From JACPFV01 sp038043245 (GTDB lineage Bacteria > Pseudomonadota > Gammaproteobacteria > Nevskiales > Nevskiaceae): 64,000 bases of DNA. How positions within the stretch are numbered: position 1 is the stretch's first letter; every line of letters starts with the position of its first letter. The notes under the pieces are model-generated. The model worked only from the letters and a program-made list of their open reading frames with translations, searched no databases and was not told where the DNA came from. The DNA lies in NCBI GenBank assembly GCA_038043245.1, contig JBBTCH010000002.1:124001-188000 (forward strand), written 5' to 3'. This document shows, one piece after another, positions 24,721-33,254 of the stretch. The position numbers and the translations under genes are program-made.

Positions 24721-27700
24721 TTCGCAAGATATATCGCCGAGGTCATCGCCAGCACCGCCAGCCGATTGCGGCAGTAGGTCGTGCCAGTGTCTTCCTCGAT
24801 CTGCTCTTGTGTAATCGTCGCGAGGGTTTCACCTAACGCGGGAAACACCTCGCACAGCGGTGTCGCGGCGTTGCGCGCTCCGATACCGTCGGGCTCCAGC
24901 ACCTCAGCGCGCAGCCATTTCTCTGTGCCGGCCGGCAACACGATGTCGAACGCGGCGTCGAGCGTCATCAGCGGCATTTCACTTTCGATGAAATCGGCGC
25001 TGCCGGAATAAATCCGCACCAGCGCGCCGGGCGCACCGTACACCCGTGCCCGCAGCGCGGCGGCTTTCAGCACGGTATCCCCGATCGCGGATTCGTAAAT
25101 GCCGTCGCCGTCGGTGTCGGCCTCGATGACCACGCGCGGCCCGCCCATCAACGGTGGCTGGTGGCTGATGAAGGTGCGGCCCGCTTTCAGGCCTTCAAGC
25201 AAACCGCGCGCACTGCGCTCGCGCGCAAACACCCAGGTAGTCGGCTGACCGGCACCGGCAACGCCGGTGAGCGTCACCCAGTGGTTGTCGCTGCCACCGG
25301 TGGCGCCGACCTTATGGCCCTGATTCAAAAAATCTTCCCAGAACTCGGTGGAGCCATCGTTGTTAGTGTAGGACGGGAACGGCGCCTGATAGGCGCGCAC
25401 GCCGATGTTCCAGACTTCGATCGTGTCGGGCACGACGTCGAAGCCATAGCTCCAACCGAGGTTGTCGGGATAAGGCGCTGCGCTCTTATCCGCCGGATGG
25501 TTGATCTGAAACACCCCACCGTCGCCGCGCAGCGCATCCGCCTGCGCGCGAACGCCCGCCAGCGAGCCGCCGCCTTCATAAATCCGCCTGGCGCCGTGCA
25601 TCTGCGCGTGGCCACTCAAGGAATTCTCGTACGACGGCAGATGGATCAAGCCCATCGCACCGCGGCCGGGGTCGCTGTGCGAGCGGATGTCGTTGTGGTC
25701 GGTGATGGCGAGATAGTCGAGGCCGCGCTGCGCAGCGATGCGAAACTGGTTGGCAACGGAATGACCGTACACGTAAAACTCGTCAGGCCCGGTGTTGTTG
25801 TCGCCGGGCATGACATCGCGCGTCACCGGCACGGTCTCATTCAACGGCCCGGCCACTTCATCGGGTCCACCATAGGAATCGTGCGAATACGTGCTGTGCA
25901 CGTGGAGATCGCCGGCCAGCCATTCGCCGCAGACCGGGTACGCGCCGCCGCCGCGGATCCAGATCGGTGCGGAATACGCCACCGGCCGATTGTTTCGTTT
26001 GACGCGAACGAAATACCAGCGCTCTTCGGCCGTGACCACCACGGTCTTATGCAAATTGCCGACGGTACTGTCGGCGATGACCTCTCCGCCACGCGTCACC
26101 AATTCCAGCGTGCCGCCGAAACTGGAAATCAATTCGACATCCAGCGTCACCGTCTGCCCAACCGCTTTGGCAATGCGCGAACCCAGCATCTGACCGTTGG
26201 CAAAACCCCCGACGAAAAAATTCAGACCGATATCGCTATGCCCCTGCGCCAGCGCAAAGAAGCGCCGCGCCAGCATCGCCTCGCGCAAGGCACCTTCGCT
26301 ACGGTCGCGGGCAATCAGCACGGTTTTGGCGCGATTCGGTTTGCCCCATTCGGTGCCGTGCTCGTCTTCGGCGCCGACCGGGCCCAGATGCCAGCCCTTG
26401 TCGAGGGCGTGGGCGTACCAGCCGCCGGGCGGAGCATTGTTGTCGGTGTCGTAGGCATCGCTGGACTTGCCGAACACTTCGATGCCGACCGCGCGCAAAT
26501 CCACATCGGCGCGGTACTGGAAGTCGTTGAACGCATAGGCCGGATCGGTGTTGGGGAGACTGCCCTCTATCGTGTCTTCGCGGCCGGGGTGGTTAAACAC
26601 CAACAAACCGTCGTTGCCGCCACCTGCGGCGGGCGTCGTCTTAAACCAGTTGTAGAAACTCTCCATCGAAGCCGTATAGCCCTCGGTGGTTTTGGCGTTG
26701 AAGTCGTTGCGCGAGAAATAGACGTTGATGTGGCCGAAACGGTCCGAAGTCCACTCAAAACCGCGGAAGGCGGTGAAGTCTGCTGTGCTCGCTGCCTGCG
26801 CCTGTTGCAGGGTCATATCCCACTTCGTCACGGGCGCGGCTGGATTATCCGTCGATGGCAGCGGCGTCACGCAATCCGGGAACTCGGGCGCGAGACAGCC
26901 ATCGCTCACGGTCAGTGGTATCAGCGCATTGTCAGAATGTTCGCTGGATCCCATAAATGCGAGACCGCTCGATTTTCCGGCCGCAAAATAACTTGCGGGC
27001 GTGGTGCCGACGGTGCCGTCGGAATAGCCACTGTGTTCGTGCAACGAGCCTTTGAGATACGGGTAGCTGCGAGCGTTGGAATTGTCCGGCGCACAACTGG
27101 CTTCTTCCGTCGGCATCAGTGGCGTCTGCAAAAGACCATCGCTGCTGGGCAATTCGCTACCGCCGCCCGGCGGCGCGGGCACGCCTTCGCCCAGCAACAC
27201 GCCTAACGCATCGGCCAGCGGTGCCCCGATCACGGGGACATCTTCACGCAGGCAGCCCAGCGGAATGCAGACATCGAACGGCTCTGGCCCTGGCGGGGTG
27301 ACGCCATCGGTCACTGTTACTGTCACTTCGTCGCTGCCGCTGGATCTCCCATCGCTTGCGGTGAGAAGGAAAATCAGCGTGCCGGGCTCGGCTGGGGCCG
27401 TGAAGCTCGGTTGCAGGGCGTTGGGGTTCGACAAGACCACCTCATTGCCTGCGATTTGGAACCAGACATATGTCACCGCGTCACGATCGGGGTCATTGCT
27501 GCGAATGCCGTTGAGCCGCGCCACGCCATCTTTGACCACACTGAAGTCCGCGCCGGCATGCGCCACCGGCGCACGATTCGCACCCGCAACATAGGCTTGG
27601 CCGTTGGTTTCGCCATACTGATCAACGATGCCGCCGATTTCCACCGACGCGGCTTCATCCTCGGCAAGGCTGCCCGTCGTCACCCAGCGCTCACCGCTGC

Positions 27701-30700
27701 GCGTTGCCGGCAGTGTGCGCGTCGCATTCTCCGCGCCGTGCACGGTGACGGTGGCGCTGACCACTTCGGCCGCATCGGCCCAAGGGCGGAAGCTGCAACG
27801 CACGCAGTACTGCTGATGACCTCCGCTCTCCCGCGAGCCGTCCACGTTCAATTGGCGTTCGTTGGTGATCCACGAAATGCCGTCGCTGTAGCTGTCGGGA
27901 TAATCCACCGGCCCGACGACGTACGAGGGCTCAGAATCAGAAATCGTGAACTGCTTGGCGTCGGTGCCCATGCCGTCGCGGAACACGCGATGGTCGCTGA
28001 CCGGACCGATGGCGAACGAAACCCTGCGATCATTCTCGACCCGTAAACCCTCGACCGTGATGCCGTTCCACGGCACCACGGTGAACGTGGCGCTTTCGAG
28101 GTGATACGGCGTCAGCACACCGCCGATGTCGCGCTTGTCGCCGTCCACCACGAAGCGGTATTGACCTGCGGGTGTCACGCGCGGGCGGGCGCCGAGGTTG
28201 TCGAGTTCGGAGACAAAAGCCTCGAACGTCGCCGTCCACTCCCACTCGCGCATCCCCGCGCGCCACAGCGCGTATGCCTGCGGTTCGGGGAACGCAAAGC
28301 CGGCGCCTTCGTCGGCCACCGGCAACTCAGCTGCCTCCGAAATCGCCGACGGCAGGAACTGCAATTGCAACTGCACTTCGCCGTCCTGCGTACCGTAGGT
28401 CTCCCAGACATCGGGGTTGGTCGACACCAGTCGCTCGACGTGAACATTGGGCGAGCCGCTGTAATTGGAACCGCCGACGAATTTCATCACCGCCGCCGAG
28501 AAACGCGGCACTGTCATCGCCGGTTCGTTCAGCACACGCGCGGTGCCGCCATCGGCCGGCACGGTGACGTCGTAGAGCGCGGTGTAGGCGCGCGCGGTCT
28601 CGCCGAGCATCTGCGCGGTGGCCTCGGCGCGCAGGCTTTCGGCCTGGAAGAACGTGTCGAGCGGATTGGTCGGCAACGCCACGCTGGAGCCGTTGAGTTG
28701 CGCTGCCATGCGCGCCAGGCGCGTGTTGAGAAAGTCTGCGCCGTGCGGACCAAGGCCGTTGAGCGCTTTGCGGTAGTGATCGAACGAACGGTAGTCGCGA
28801 TACTCCGGCATGTAACCCCAGTAGTCGTTGGCCATGCCGACGGTGATGACGAGGTCGTAGCCGCTGCCGGTGAATTCCTCGTGCGTGAAATTGCCCTTGA
28901 TGTCCGCGGGCTCCGCCGGTTCCGATTCGCTCCCCAATGTCAGCAGCGGTGTCGGGTCCTGCTGGTTGAACATGTAGATCGGGTCCAGCTCCCAACCGAT
29001 GGCGTCGTTGTGAATCTGCGCACGCACCTTGGCCATCGGTGTTCCGTCCACGCTGCCGGGAATACCGCGGCCGAGATCCGGATAGGCCAGGTTCTGAGCA
29101 TTGCAATGCCGCGTCACCGCCGCAGATTCGCCGGCGCGCACCGCATGATCGCTTGGTAGGCGACAGGCCCAGTCGAAGCCATGCCAGAGATTGTTGGACA
29201 CCTTGTCGAGACGTGTGGCGAGGTTCAGCGCGCCGGAGGTGAACTGCTCGGATGGCGACATCGCCGCCACCACACTGCCGAGCTTGAACACCTGCAAATG
29301 CACCGCTGCGGTTTCTTCCACCGCGGTCAGCGTGGTCGCGCTGTAGCTGACCGGAATCGGCACGCCCGCTGCAATGAGCTGGTCACGCAGGTCGGTTGGG
29401 CTGTAAGGCAGCGCCTCCATGAACGGCTCGGCAACCACATCAGTGAACTCGGTGTGGTCGTAGAAGCAATCGGGGAAGCCGAGGATCGGGAGGCCAACAT
29501 CGCCTTCGAACACGCGGTCGCTGTTGCAGTTCGACACGCCGGGATACGGCCGCGTCGCCGGCGGCGCGAAGCGCTGCGACACCGAGGTCACCGGGAAATT
29601 CGTCTGGTAGGCCGCGAACTGCGCCGGAATTTCCTTGGTGTTGTTCTTGAGATCGTTGAGCGCTTTCTTGATCGAGTTGGTCAGCAGGCGCGCACCGCGA
29701 TCAGTGCCGCTCGGCCCCGACTCTTGAAACTCGCGACGATCCTGTGGCTGATGCACGCGCGTGTCCTTGTGCGGACCGGACGATCCGGTCTCACGCTGCG
29801 ACCACACCGTCATCGCGCCGGTTTCGCGATCGAGCATGCGCATGGTCGCGTGGGTGATGTCGCCGTTGACGATTTCCTCGCCCCAGACCCATTCGGGGTG
29901 CACGCCGAAAATCACCCAGTTGGCCAGCGGTGCCGGCTGCGCGGGGTTGGTGATGTCGTCGAAGCTCAGCACCGTGACCTGCTGCGTGGTGTATTCGTAC
30001 GGCTGGCCGGCGGGCGTGCCGTCGCGCGAGTCGTTCGGCGGTCCTTTCGGTCCGTAGGTGTGGCCGGTGACGTCGTTGGATTTCACCGTCGCGCCGCCCA
30101 TGCGCACCGGTTTCAGATTCGACGCTGCGGCGATGATCGCCTCGGCCTGCTGCGTGGCCATGTATTCGTAGAAGCGCAGATCGAACACGTCCTGGAAAAT
30201 CCAGGTGCCCCAGCTTGGCGTCGAGTAGAACGGCGAGGTGTGGCTATGGGACGAAGTCATCGCCAGGTTGGCACCGGTGATGCCGGTGAGTGTGCCCTGC
30301 TTAAGGCCGAGACTGACGAGTCGGTCGTGCTCGGCGAGCTTCTGTGCCGTACGTCGCTGCAAGAGATCGTTCGGCAGATACAGGTCGTCGGCGACCACGG
30401 CGACGCGCTGACCGTTGCTACCCTCGACCACCAGCGCGCGGGTGTGGATGCGCGTACCGAGGATGTCCGCACCGACCTTGCGCGTGGAGTGACCGTAAGG
30501 GTCGAATCCGGCATCGCGGGCGATGCCGGCGCCGGAATTGGCGAACTGGCCGGCCGAAGCGCCGAGATGCCAGCTGGCGTCACGTGAAGCGACGCCTGCG
30601 CGGGCCGCATTTGCGGGCGGTACAACGTCGCCGCCCGCTGGTTCGGCGCCTGAATAGATTTCGGCTTGACGCGCACCTTCGGCCAGCGCAAGACACAGCT

Positions 30701-33146
30701 GCGCCGGTGCGCCGGTACCTGGGCATTGCGCGGCGAGGTCGCGCGCCTGCTCAATCGCGGACTGTCTTGCGTCGAGCACCGGCCCCAGCACCGGATTGTC
30801 GGACTCCGGCGGGCCAGCAAGGCCGTCGAGCGCAGTCAGCACGTCGCACTCTGGGTCGCGGTTGGCGGTGGTGAAGCCGAGCGCGTCAGCGGCGTTCTGC
30901 AGAGTGCAGACGATGTGCGAACCGATGGTCGGCGAGACCATCAGCGTCCAGTGGTCGGAGCAGGCGCCCTCGCCCTCCTCGCGAATCATGAGCGCCGTTT
31001 CCAGATCGTTGGTCTCGTCTTCGCAACCCGGCAGATAGTGAAAACCGGTGCGTAGCGTCTGCTCGTAGGTATCGAGGTTCTTGACCATGTAGCCAAAGAA
31101 ATCGTTGGCACCGCCGAGCAGGAATTGCGCACGCGCGCCCTGCACACGACCGTCGTTCTCGTTGCGGAGCGCGTGATTGAGTTCGCCAAACGGCTCGCCG
31201 GGGAAGGTGGACAGAAACACGTCGCCGATGCGCGCCGCGCTGACGTAGGTGCCGACGACGGTGCCGGTCAGAAACGGCGGCAGCACCGAGCGGTCAATGC
31301 GCACATCCAGACCATCGCTGGGCACGGCGGGATCGTTGCGGTCGATCGCCGGCTTGTAATTGAGCAGCAGGATCGGCTGCGTCATCGCCTCGCGGATGAA
31401 AGTCGATTTCACCGCCACCTCGCCGCCGCCCACGGCTTGCAGCGACGCCGTCGCCGCGGTCATCAGTTTGCGCAGGCGCTCGCGCGCCTCGGCTTCCTTC
31501 TGCGGGATGTCGCCGACCTTGTTCCAGTCGGTGGCGCCGAGCGCGCCGACGATGCCGATGCCCATGCCTTCCCCGAACACGGTTCTGGCCTCGGCATCTA
31601 CCCACGCCGGCCAGTCGCCGGTCAGACGGTATTGGTCGTCGAAGCGATCGCCGTTGGTCACGGTGGCATGCGGCGCATAGTTGACGAAGGTGAGAATGCG
31701 TTCGCCGCCGTCGGCGGCGTCAGCCACCAGCATGCGGAATTCGTTGTACGGATTGCCGAGGTCGGTATTGTTGCCCGGCGACTTGTCGTAGGAAGAATCC
31801 AGCGCGCGCACGTCCGACGCGCTGGCTGCACGGTCTACGTTCGAGTTGACCGCCGCCACGCGCAGGTGCGCATCGCGACGCGATTCGAACGCCTGGACCG
31901 CGGCGGCCACCACGGAGTCGGCGGTGATCTTCATGTACTCGGCGCTGACGCCACCCCAGATGCCGATGGTGTCGGGGCCGTTGTGCGAATGGTCGCTGAC
32001 CACGGTGATGTTCGTCGACGGCACGCCGGTAATCTGCGCGATGCGCAGACGCACGTCGTAGATGCCGTTGAGGCCGCTCACCTCGGGTTTATACGCAAGG
32101 AAGTAGCCGATGTTGGTGGTGGTGATGACGATGAAGGTCTGATCGTTGACGCCAGTGATGGCCGCCGCACGCGCGATCAGCGGGTCGCGGATGGCGTCCG
32201 GCCCGGCGGCACGACCGCAGTTGGTCGAGCCGCCGCCGATGCAGACGCGGCTGGTCGGGTTGTGATTGGCGCTGCCGACGCCGACCTTGAAAATCGCGGG
32301 AGGTGGCGGCGGCAGGTTCACCGTCAGTTGCGCGGCGCCGGTTTTGCCGTCGCGGCTGGCACTGATGGTGGTGACGCCGGCGGCGAGTGCGGTGGCCTCG
32401 CCAGTGTTGGAGATGGTAGCCGTTGATGGGTTCGTCGAGGCCCAGGTCACGCCACTGAGTGGTTGCTGCGTAGTGCCGTCGGAAAACTGCCCACTGGCGC
32501 TGTACTGCTGCGCGGCACCGACCAACAGCACATTCGCCGGCGCGGACACGGTGATGCTCTGCAGCGTCGCGTCCGGATCGGGGTCGCCGCCGGTGGTCTC
32601 GCGCAGATGCTCGCGCGCCTGCTCCGGCGTCACCGGATCGCGCAGGTCGTTGTTGGCCTGTCGCACCAGCGCGGTCAGTTCCGCCGACTGCTGGAACTGC
32701 TGCGCAGGCAGACCAAGATTGACGGGGTGCGCCTGCGCCGCGGCGGCTGCCGCGGACGGGATGTTGATGCCGTTGTCCGGGTTGCGATCGCTGTCGAGGC
32801 TTTGCAGCAGCACCGCGATATTGGTGACGCGGTCGTTGTTGATGTCGCCATTCGCGGCCGGCACCAGCGTCAGCGGCGTCACCACCGGCTGGCCCGCCGC
32901 GGTGCCCAGCAACAGCGGGCCAACGAAGAAACTCACCGCCTCGCCATCCAGATACGCGAAGGTGCCGGCGCCGTCGGTGAGGCCGCTGCGCGACGACGTG
33001 AAGTAGTTCAGCCCTGACACCGCGCTGTCGAGAAAAACACCGGCGCGCGCAACCGGCTGCGCAGGCGCTTCATCCTCATCGTCCCAACAGCCGGTCAGCA
33101 GCAGGCCGCAGCTCAGCATCAGGATTCCGCGCATGCGTCTATTCAT
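24717..33146 (-). CDS. Giant multi-module hydrolase lipoprotein (2,809 aa)
   Basis: A 2,809-residue lipoprotein (lipobox LLTGC, cysteine 20, +2 Trp) probably displayed at the cell surface. Order of parts: N-terminal beta domain (about 30-190) shared with the neighbouring giant; BIG2-like Ig domain (195-278); ceramidase-like module (285-710: H386/H388, H493, E651); ceramidase-like module with C-terminal extension (848-1700: H967/H969, H1083, E1300); PKD-like domain (1857-1945); CehA-like PHP module (2020-2400: H2036/H2038); second PHP module (2405-2765: H2415/H2417). AAGGTGA precedes the ATG. It lies 108 bp downstream of the 7,311-residue gene, so the two probably share a transcript. Neither an LPXTG nor a type I secretion signal is seen; attachment by lipid is the visible route. 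Module names rest on motif patterns; substrates are unknown. Stop codons overlap those of fmt. Confidence 0.85.
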   Translation of the reverse strand: MNRRMRGILMLSCGLLLTGCWDDEDEAPAQPVARAGVFLDSAVSGLNYFTSSRSGLTDGAGTFAYLDGEAVSFFVGPLLLGTAAGQPVVTPLTLVPAANGDINNDRVTNIAVLLQSLDSDRNPDNGINIPSAAAAAAQAHPVNLGLPAQQFQQSAELTALVRQANNDLRDPVTPEQAREHLRETTGGDPDPDATLQSITVSAPANVLLVGAAQQYSASGQFSDGTTQQPLSGVTWASTNPSTATISNTGEATALAAGVTTISASRDGKTGAAQLTVNLPPPPPAIFKVGVGSANHNPTSRVCIGGGSTNCGRAAGPDAIRDPLIARAAAITGVNDQTFIVITTTNIGYFLAYKPEVSGLNGIYDVRLRIAQITGVPSTNITVVSDHSHNGPDTIGIWGGVSAEYMKITADSVVAAAVQAFESRRDAHLRVAAVNSNVDRAASASDVRALDSSYDKSPGNNTDLGNPYNEFRMLVADAADGGERILTFVNYAPHATVTNGDRFDDQYRLTGDWPAWVDAEARTVFGEGMGIGIVGALGATDWNKVGDIPQKEAEARERLRKLMTAATASLQAVGGGEVAVKSTFIREAMTQPILLLNYKPAIDRNDPAVPSDGLDVRIDRSVLPPFLTGTVVGTYVSAARIGDVFLSTFPGEPFGELNHALRNENDGRVQGARAQFLLGGANDFFGYMVKNLDTYEQTLRTGFHYLPGCEDETNDLETALMIREEGEGACSDHWTLMVSPTIGSHIVCTLQNAADALGFTTANRDPECDVLTALDGLAGPPESDNPVLGPVLDARQSAIEQARDLAAQCPGTGAPAQLCLALAEGARQAEIYSGAEPAGGDVVPPANAARAGVASRDASWHLGASAGQFANSGAGIARDAGFDPYGHSTRKVGADILGTRIHTRALVVEGSNGQRVAVVADDLYLPNDLLQRRTAQKLAEHDRLVSLGLKQGTLTGITGANLAMTSSHSHTSPFYSTPSWGTWIFQDVFDLRFYEYMATQQAEAIIAAASNLKPVRMGGATVKSNDVTGHTYGPKGPPNDSRDGTPAGQPYEYTTQQVTVLSFDDITNPAQPAPLANWVIFGVHPEWVWGEEIVNGDITHATMRMLDRETGAMTVWSQRETGSSGPHKDTRVHQPQDRREFQESGPSGTDRGARLLTNSIKKALNDLKNNTKEIPAQFAAYQTNFPVTSVSQRFAPPATRPYPGVSNCNSDRVFEGDVGLPILGFPDCFYDHTEFTDVVAEPFMEALPYSPTDLRDQLIAAGVPIPVSYSATTLTAVEETAAVHLQVFKLGSVVAAMSPSEQFTSGALNLATRLDKVSNNLWHGFDWACRLPSDHAVRAGESAAVTRHCNAQNLAYPDLGRGIPGSVDGTPMAKVRAQIHNDAIGWELDPIYMFNQQDPTPLLTLGSESEPAEPADIKGNFTHEEFTGSGYDLVITVGMANDYWGYMPEYRDYRSFDHYRKALNGLGPHGADFLNTRLARMAAQLNGSSVALPTNPLDTFFQAESLRAEATAQMLGETARAYTALYDVTVPADGGTARVLNEPAMTVPRFSAAVMKFVGGSNYSGSPNVHVERLVSTNPDVWETYGTQDGEVQLQLQFLPSAISEAAELPVADEGAGFAFPEPQAYALWRAGMREWEWTATFEAFVSELDNLGARPRVTPAGQYRFVVDGDKRDIGGVLTPYHLESATFTVVPWNGITVEGLRVENDRRVSFAIGPVSDHRVFRDGMGTDAKQFTISDSEPSYVVGPVDYPDSYSDGISWITNERQLNVDGSRESGGHQQYCVRCSFRPWADAAEVVSATVTVHGAENATRTLPATRSGERWVTTGSLAEDEAASVEIGGIVDQYGETNGQAYVAGANRAPVAHAGADFSVVKDGVARLNGIRSNDPDRDAVTYVWFQIAGNEVVLSNPNALQPSFTAPAEPGTLIFLLTASDGRSSGSDEVTVTVTDGVTPPGPEPFDVCIPLGCLREDVPVIGAPLADALGVLLGEGVPAPPGGGSELPSSDGLLQTPLMPTEEASCAPDNSNARSYPYLKGSLHEHSGYSDGTVGTTPASYFAAGKSSGLAFMGSSEHSDNALIPLTVSDGCLAPEFPDCVTPLPSTDNPAAPVTKWDMTLQQAQAASTADFTAFRGFEWTSDRFGHINVYFSRNDFNAKTTEGYTASMESFYNWFKTTPAAGGGNDGLLVFNHPGREDTIEGSLPNTDPAYAFNDFQYRADVDLRAVGIEVFGKSSDAYDTDNNAPPGGWYAHALDKGWHLGPVGAEDEHGTEWGKPNRAKTVLIARDRSEGALREAMLARRFFALAQGHSDIGLNFFVGGFANGQMLGSRIAKAVGQTVTLDVELISSFGGTLELVTRGGEVIADSTVGNLHKTVVVTAEERWYFVRVKRNNRPVAYSAPIWIRGGGAYPVCGEWLAGDLHVHSTYSHDSYGGPDEVAGPLNETVPVTRDVMPGDNNTGPDEFYVYGHSVANQFRIAAQRGLDYLAITDHNDIRSHSDPGRGAMGLIHLPSYENSLSGHAQMHGARRIYEGGGSLAGVRAQADALRGDGGVFQINHPADKSAAPYPDNLGWSYGFDVVPDTIEVWNIGVRAYQAPFPSYTNNDGSTEFWEDFLNQGHKVGATGGSDNHWVTLTGVAGAGQPTTWVFARERSARGLLEGLKAGRTFISHQPPLMGGPRVVIEADTDGDGIYESAIGDTVLKAAALRARVYGAPGALVRIYSGSADFIESEMPLMTLDAAFDIVLPAGTEKWLRAEVLEPDGIGARNAATPLCEVFPALGETLATITQEQIEEDTGTTYCRNRLAVLAMTSAIYLAN
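24852..25934 (-). other. PHP metallohydrolase module 2 of the 2,809-aa protein
   Basis: Residues about 2405-2765. The metal-binding motif LHVHSTYSHDS (H2415, H2417), AITDHND, INHPAD and GGSDNHW give the full PHP set, the most canonical of the three in the window. It is followed by a beta domain as in CehA-like proteins. It directly follows the first PHP module. Confidence 0.75.
25947..27089 (-). other. PHP metallohydrolase module 1 of the 2,809-aa protein
   Basis: Residues about 2020-2400. LHEHSGYSDG (H2036, H2038), SSEHSDN, FNHPG and EDEHG are the likely metal ligands, and a beta domain ending APIWIRGGG closes the unit. It is clearly paralogous to the PHP module of the 7,311-residue protein (shared RGFEWT, NVYFS and FNHPG). 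Confidence 0.75.
28047..30605 (-). other. Ceramidase-like module D of the 2,809-aa protein
   Basis: Residues about 848-1700. It has the PF04734-like sequence of features in order: RAGVASRDASW at the start, SSHSHTSP (H967, H969), GVHPEW (H1083), a PSEQF in place of PGE (E1300), and YWGYMPEYRDY. The C-terminal part (about 1500-1700) resembles the beta domain that follows the catalytic domain in neutral ceramidases. Confidence 0.65.
31017..32294 (-). other. Ceramidase-like module C of the 2,809-aa protein
   Basis: Residues about 285-710, with SDHSHNGPDT (H386, H388), YAPHATV (H493), FPGEPFGE (E651) and FFGYMVKNLDTYEQ. These match the zinc-ligand order of neutral ceramidases, but the serine nucleophile loop is not conserved (GALGATDWNK in the equivalent area). 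Confidence 0.65.
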
Positions 33147-33254
33147 GATTCACCTTCGATGAAGTCGCTCCGGGCGTAGCGAGGAACCTGATCTTTCACG
33201 GAGCCAGAGTTCTCATCGCCACACATCTTGGAAACACCGCAAGTGGGTGGACGA

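Noticed and set aside
25161..27206. Long open frame on the plus strand opposite the 2,809-aa gene
   Set aside because: Shadow of a GC-rich coding strand; His/Arg/Ala/Val-rich translation with no motif, while the minus strand carries clear PHP modules.
33147..33254. Possibility that the two giant genes are one gene split by an error
   Set aside because: The downstream gene has its own ribosome-binding site and lipoprotein signal, and the upstream one ends with a stop after a finished hydrolase module.
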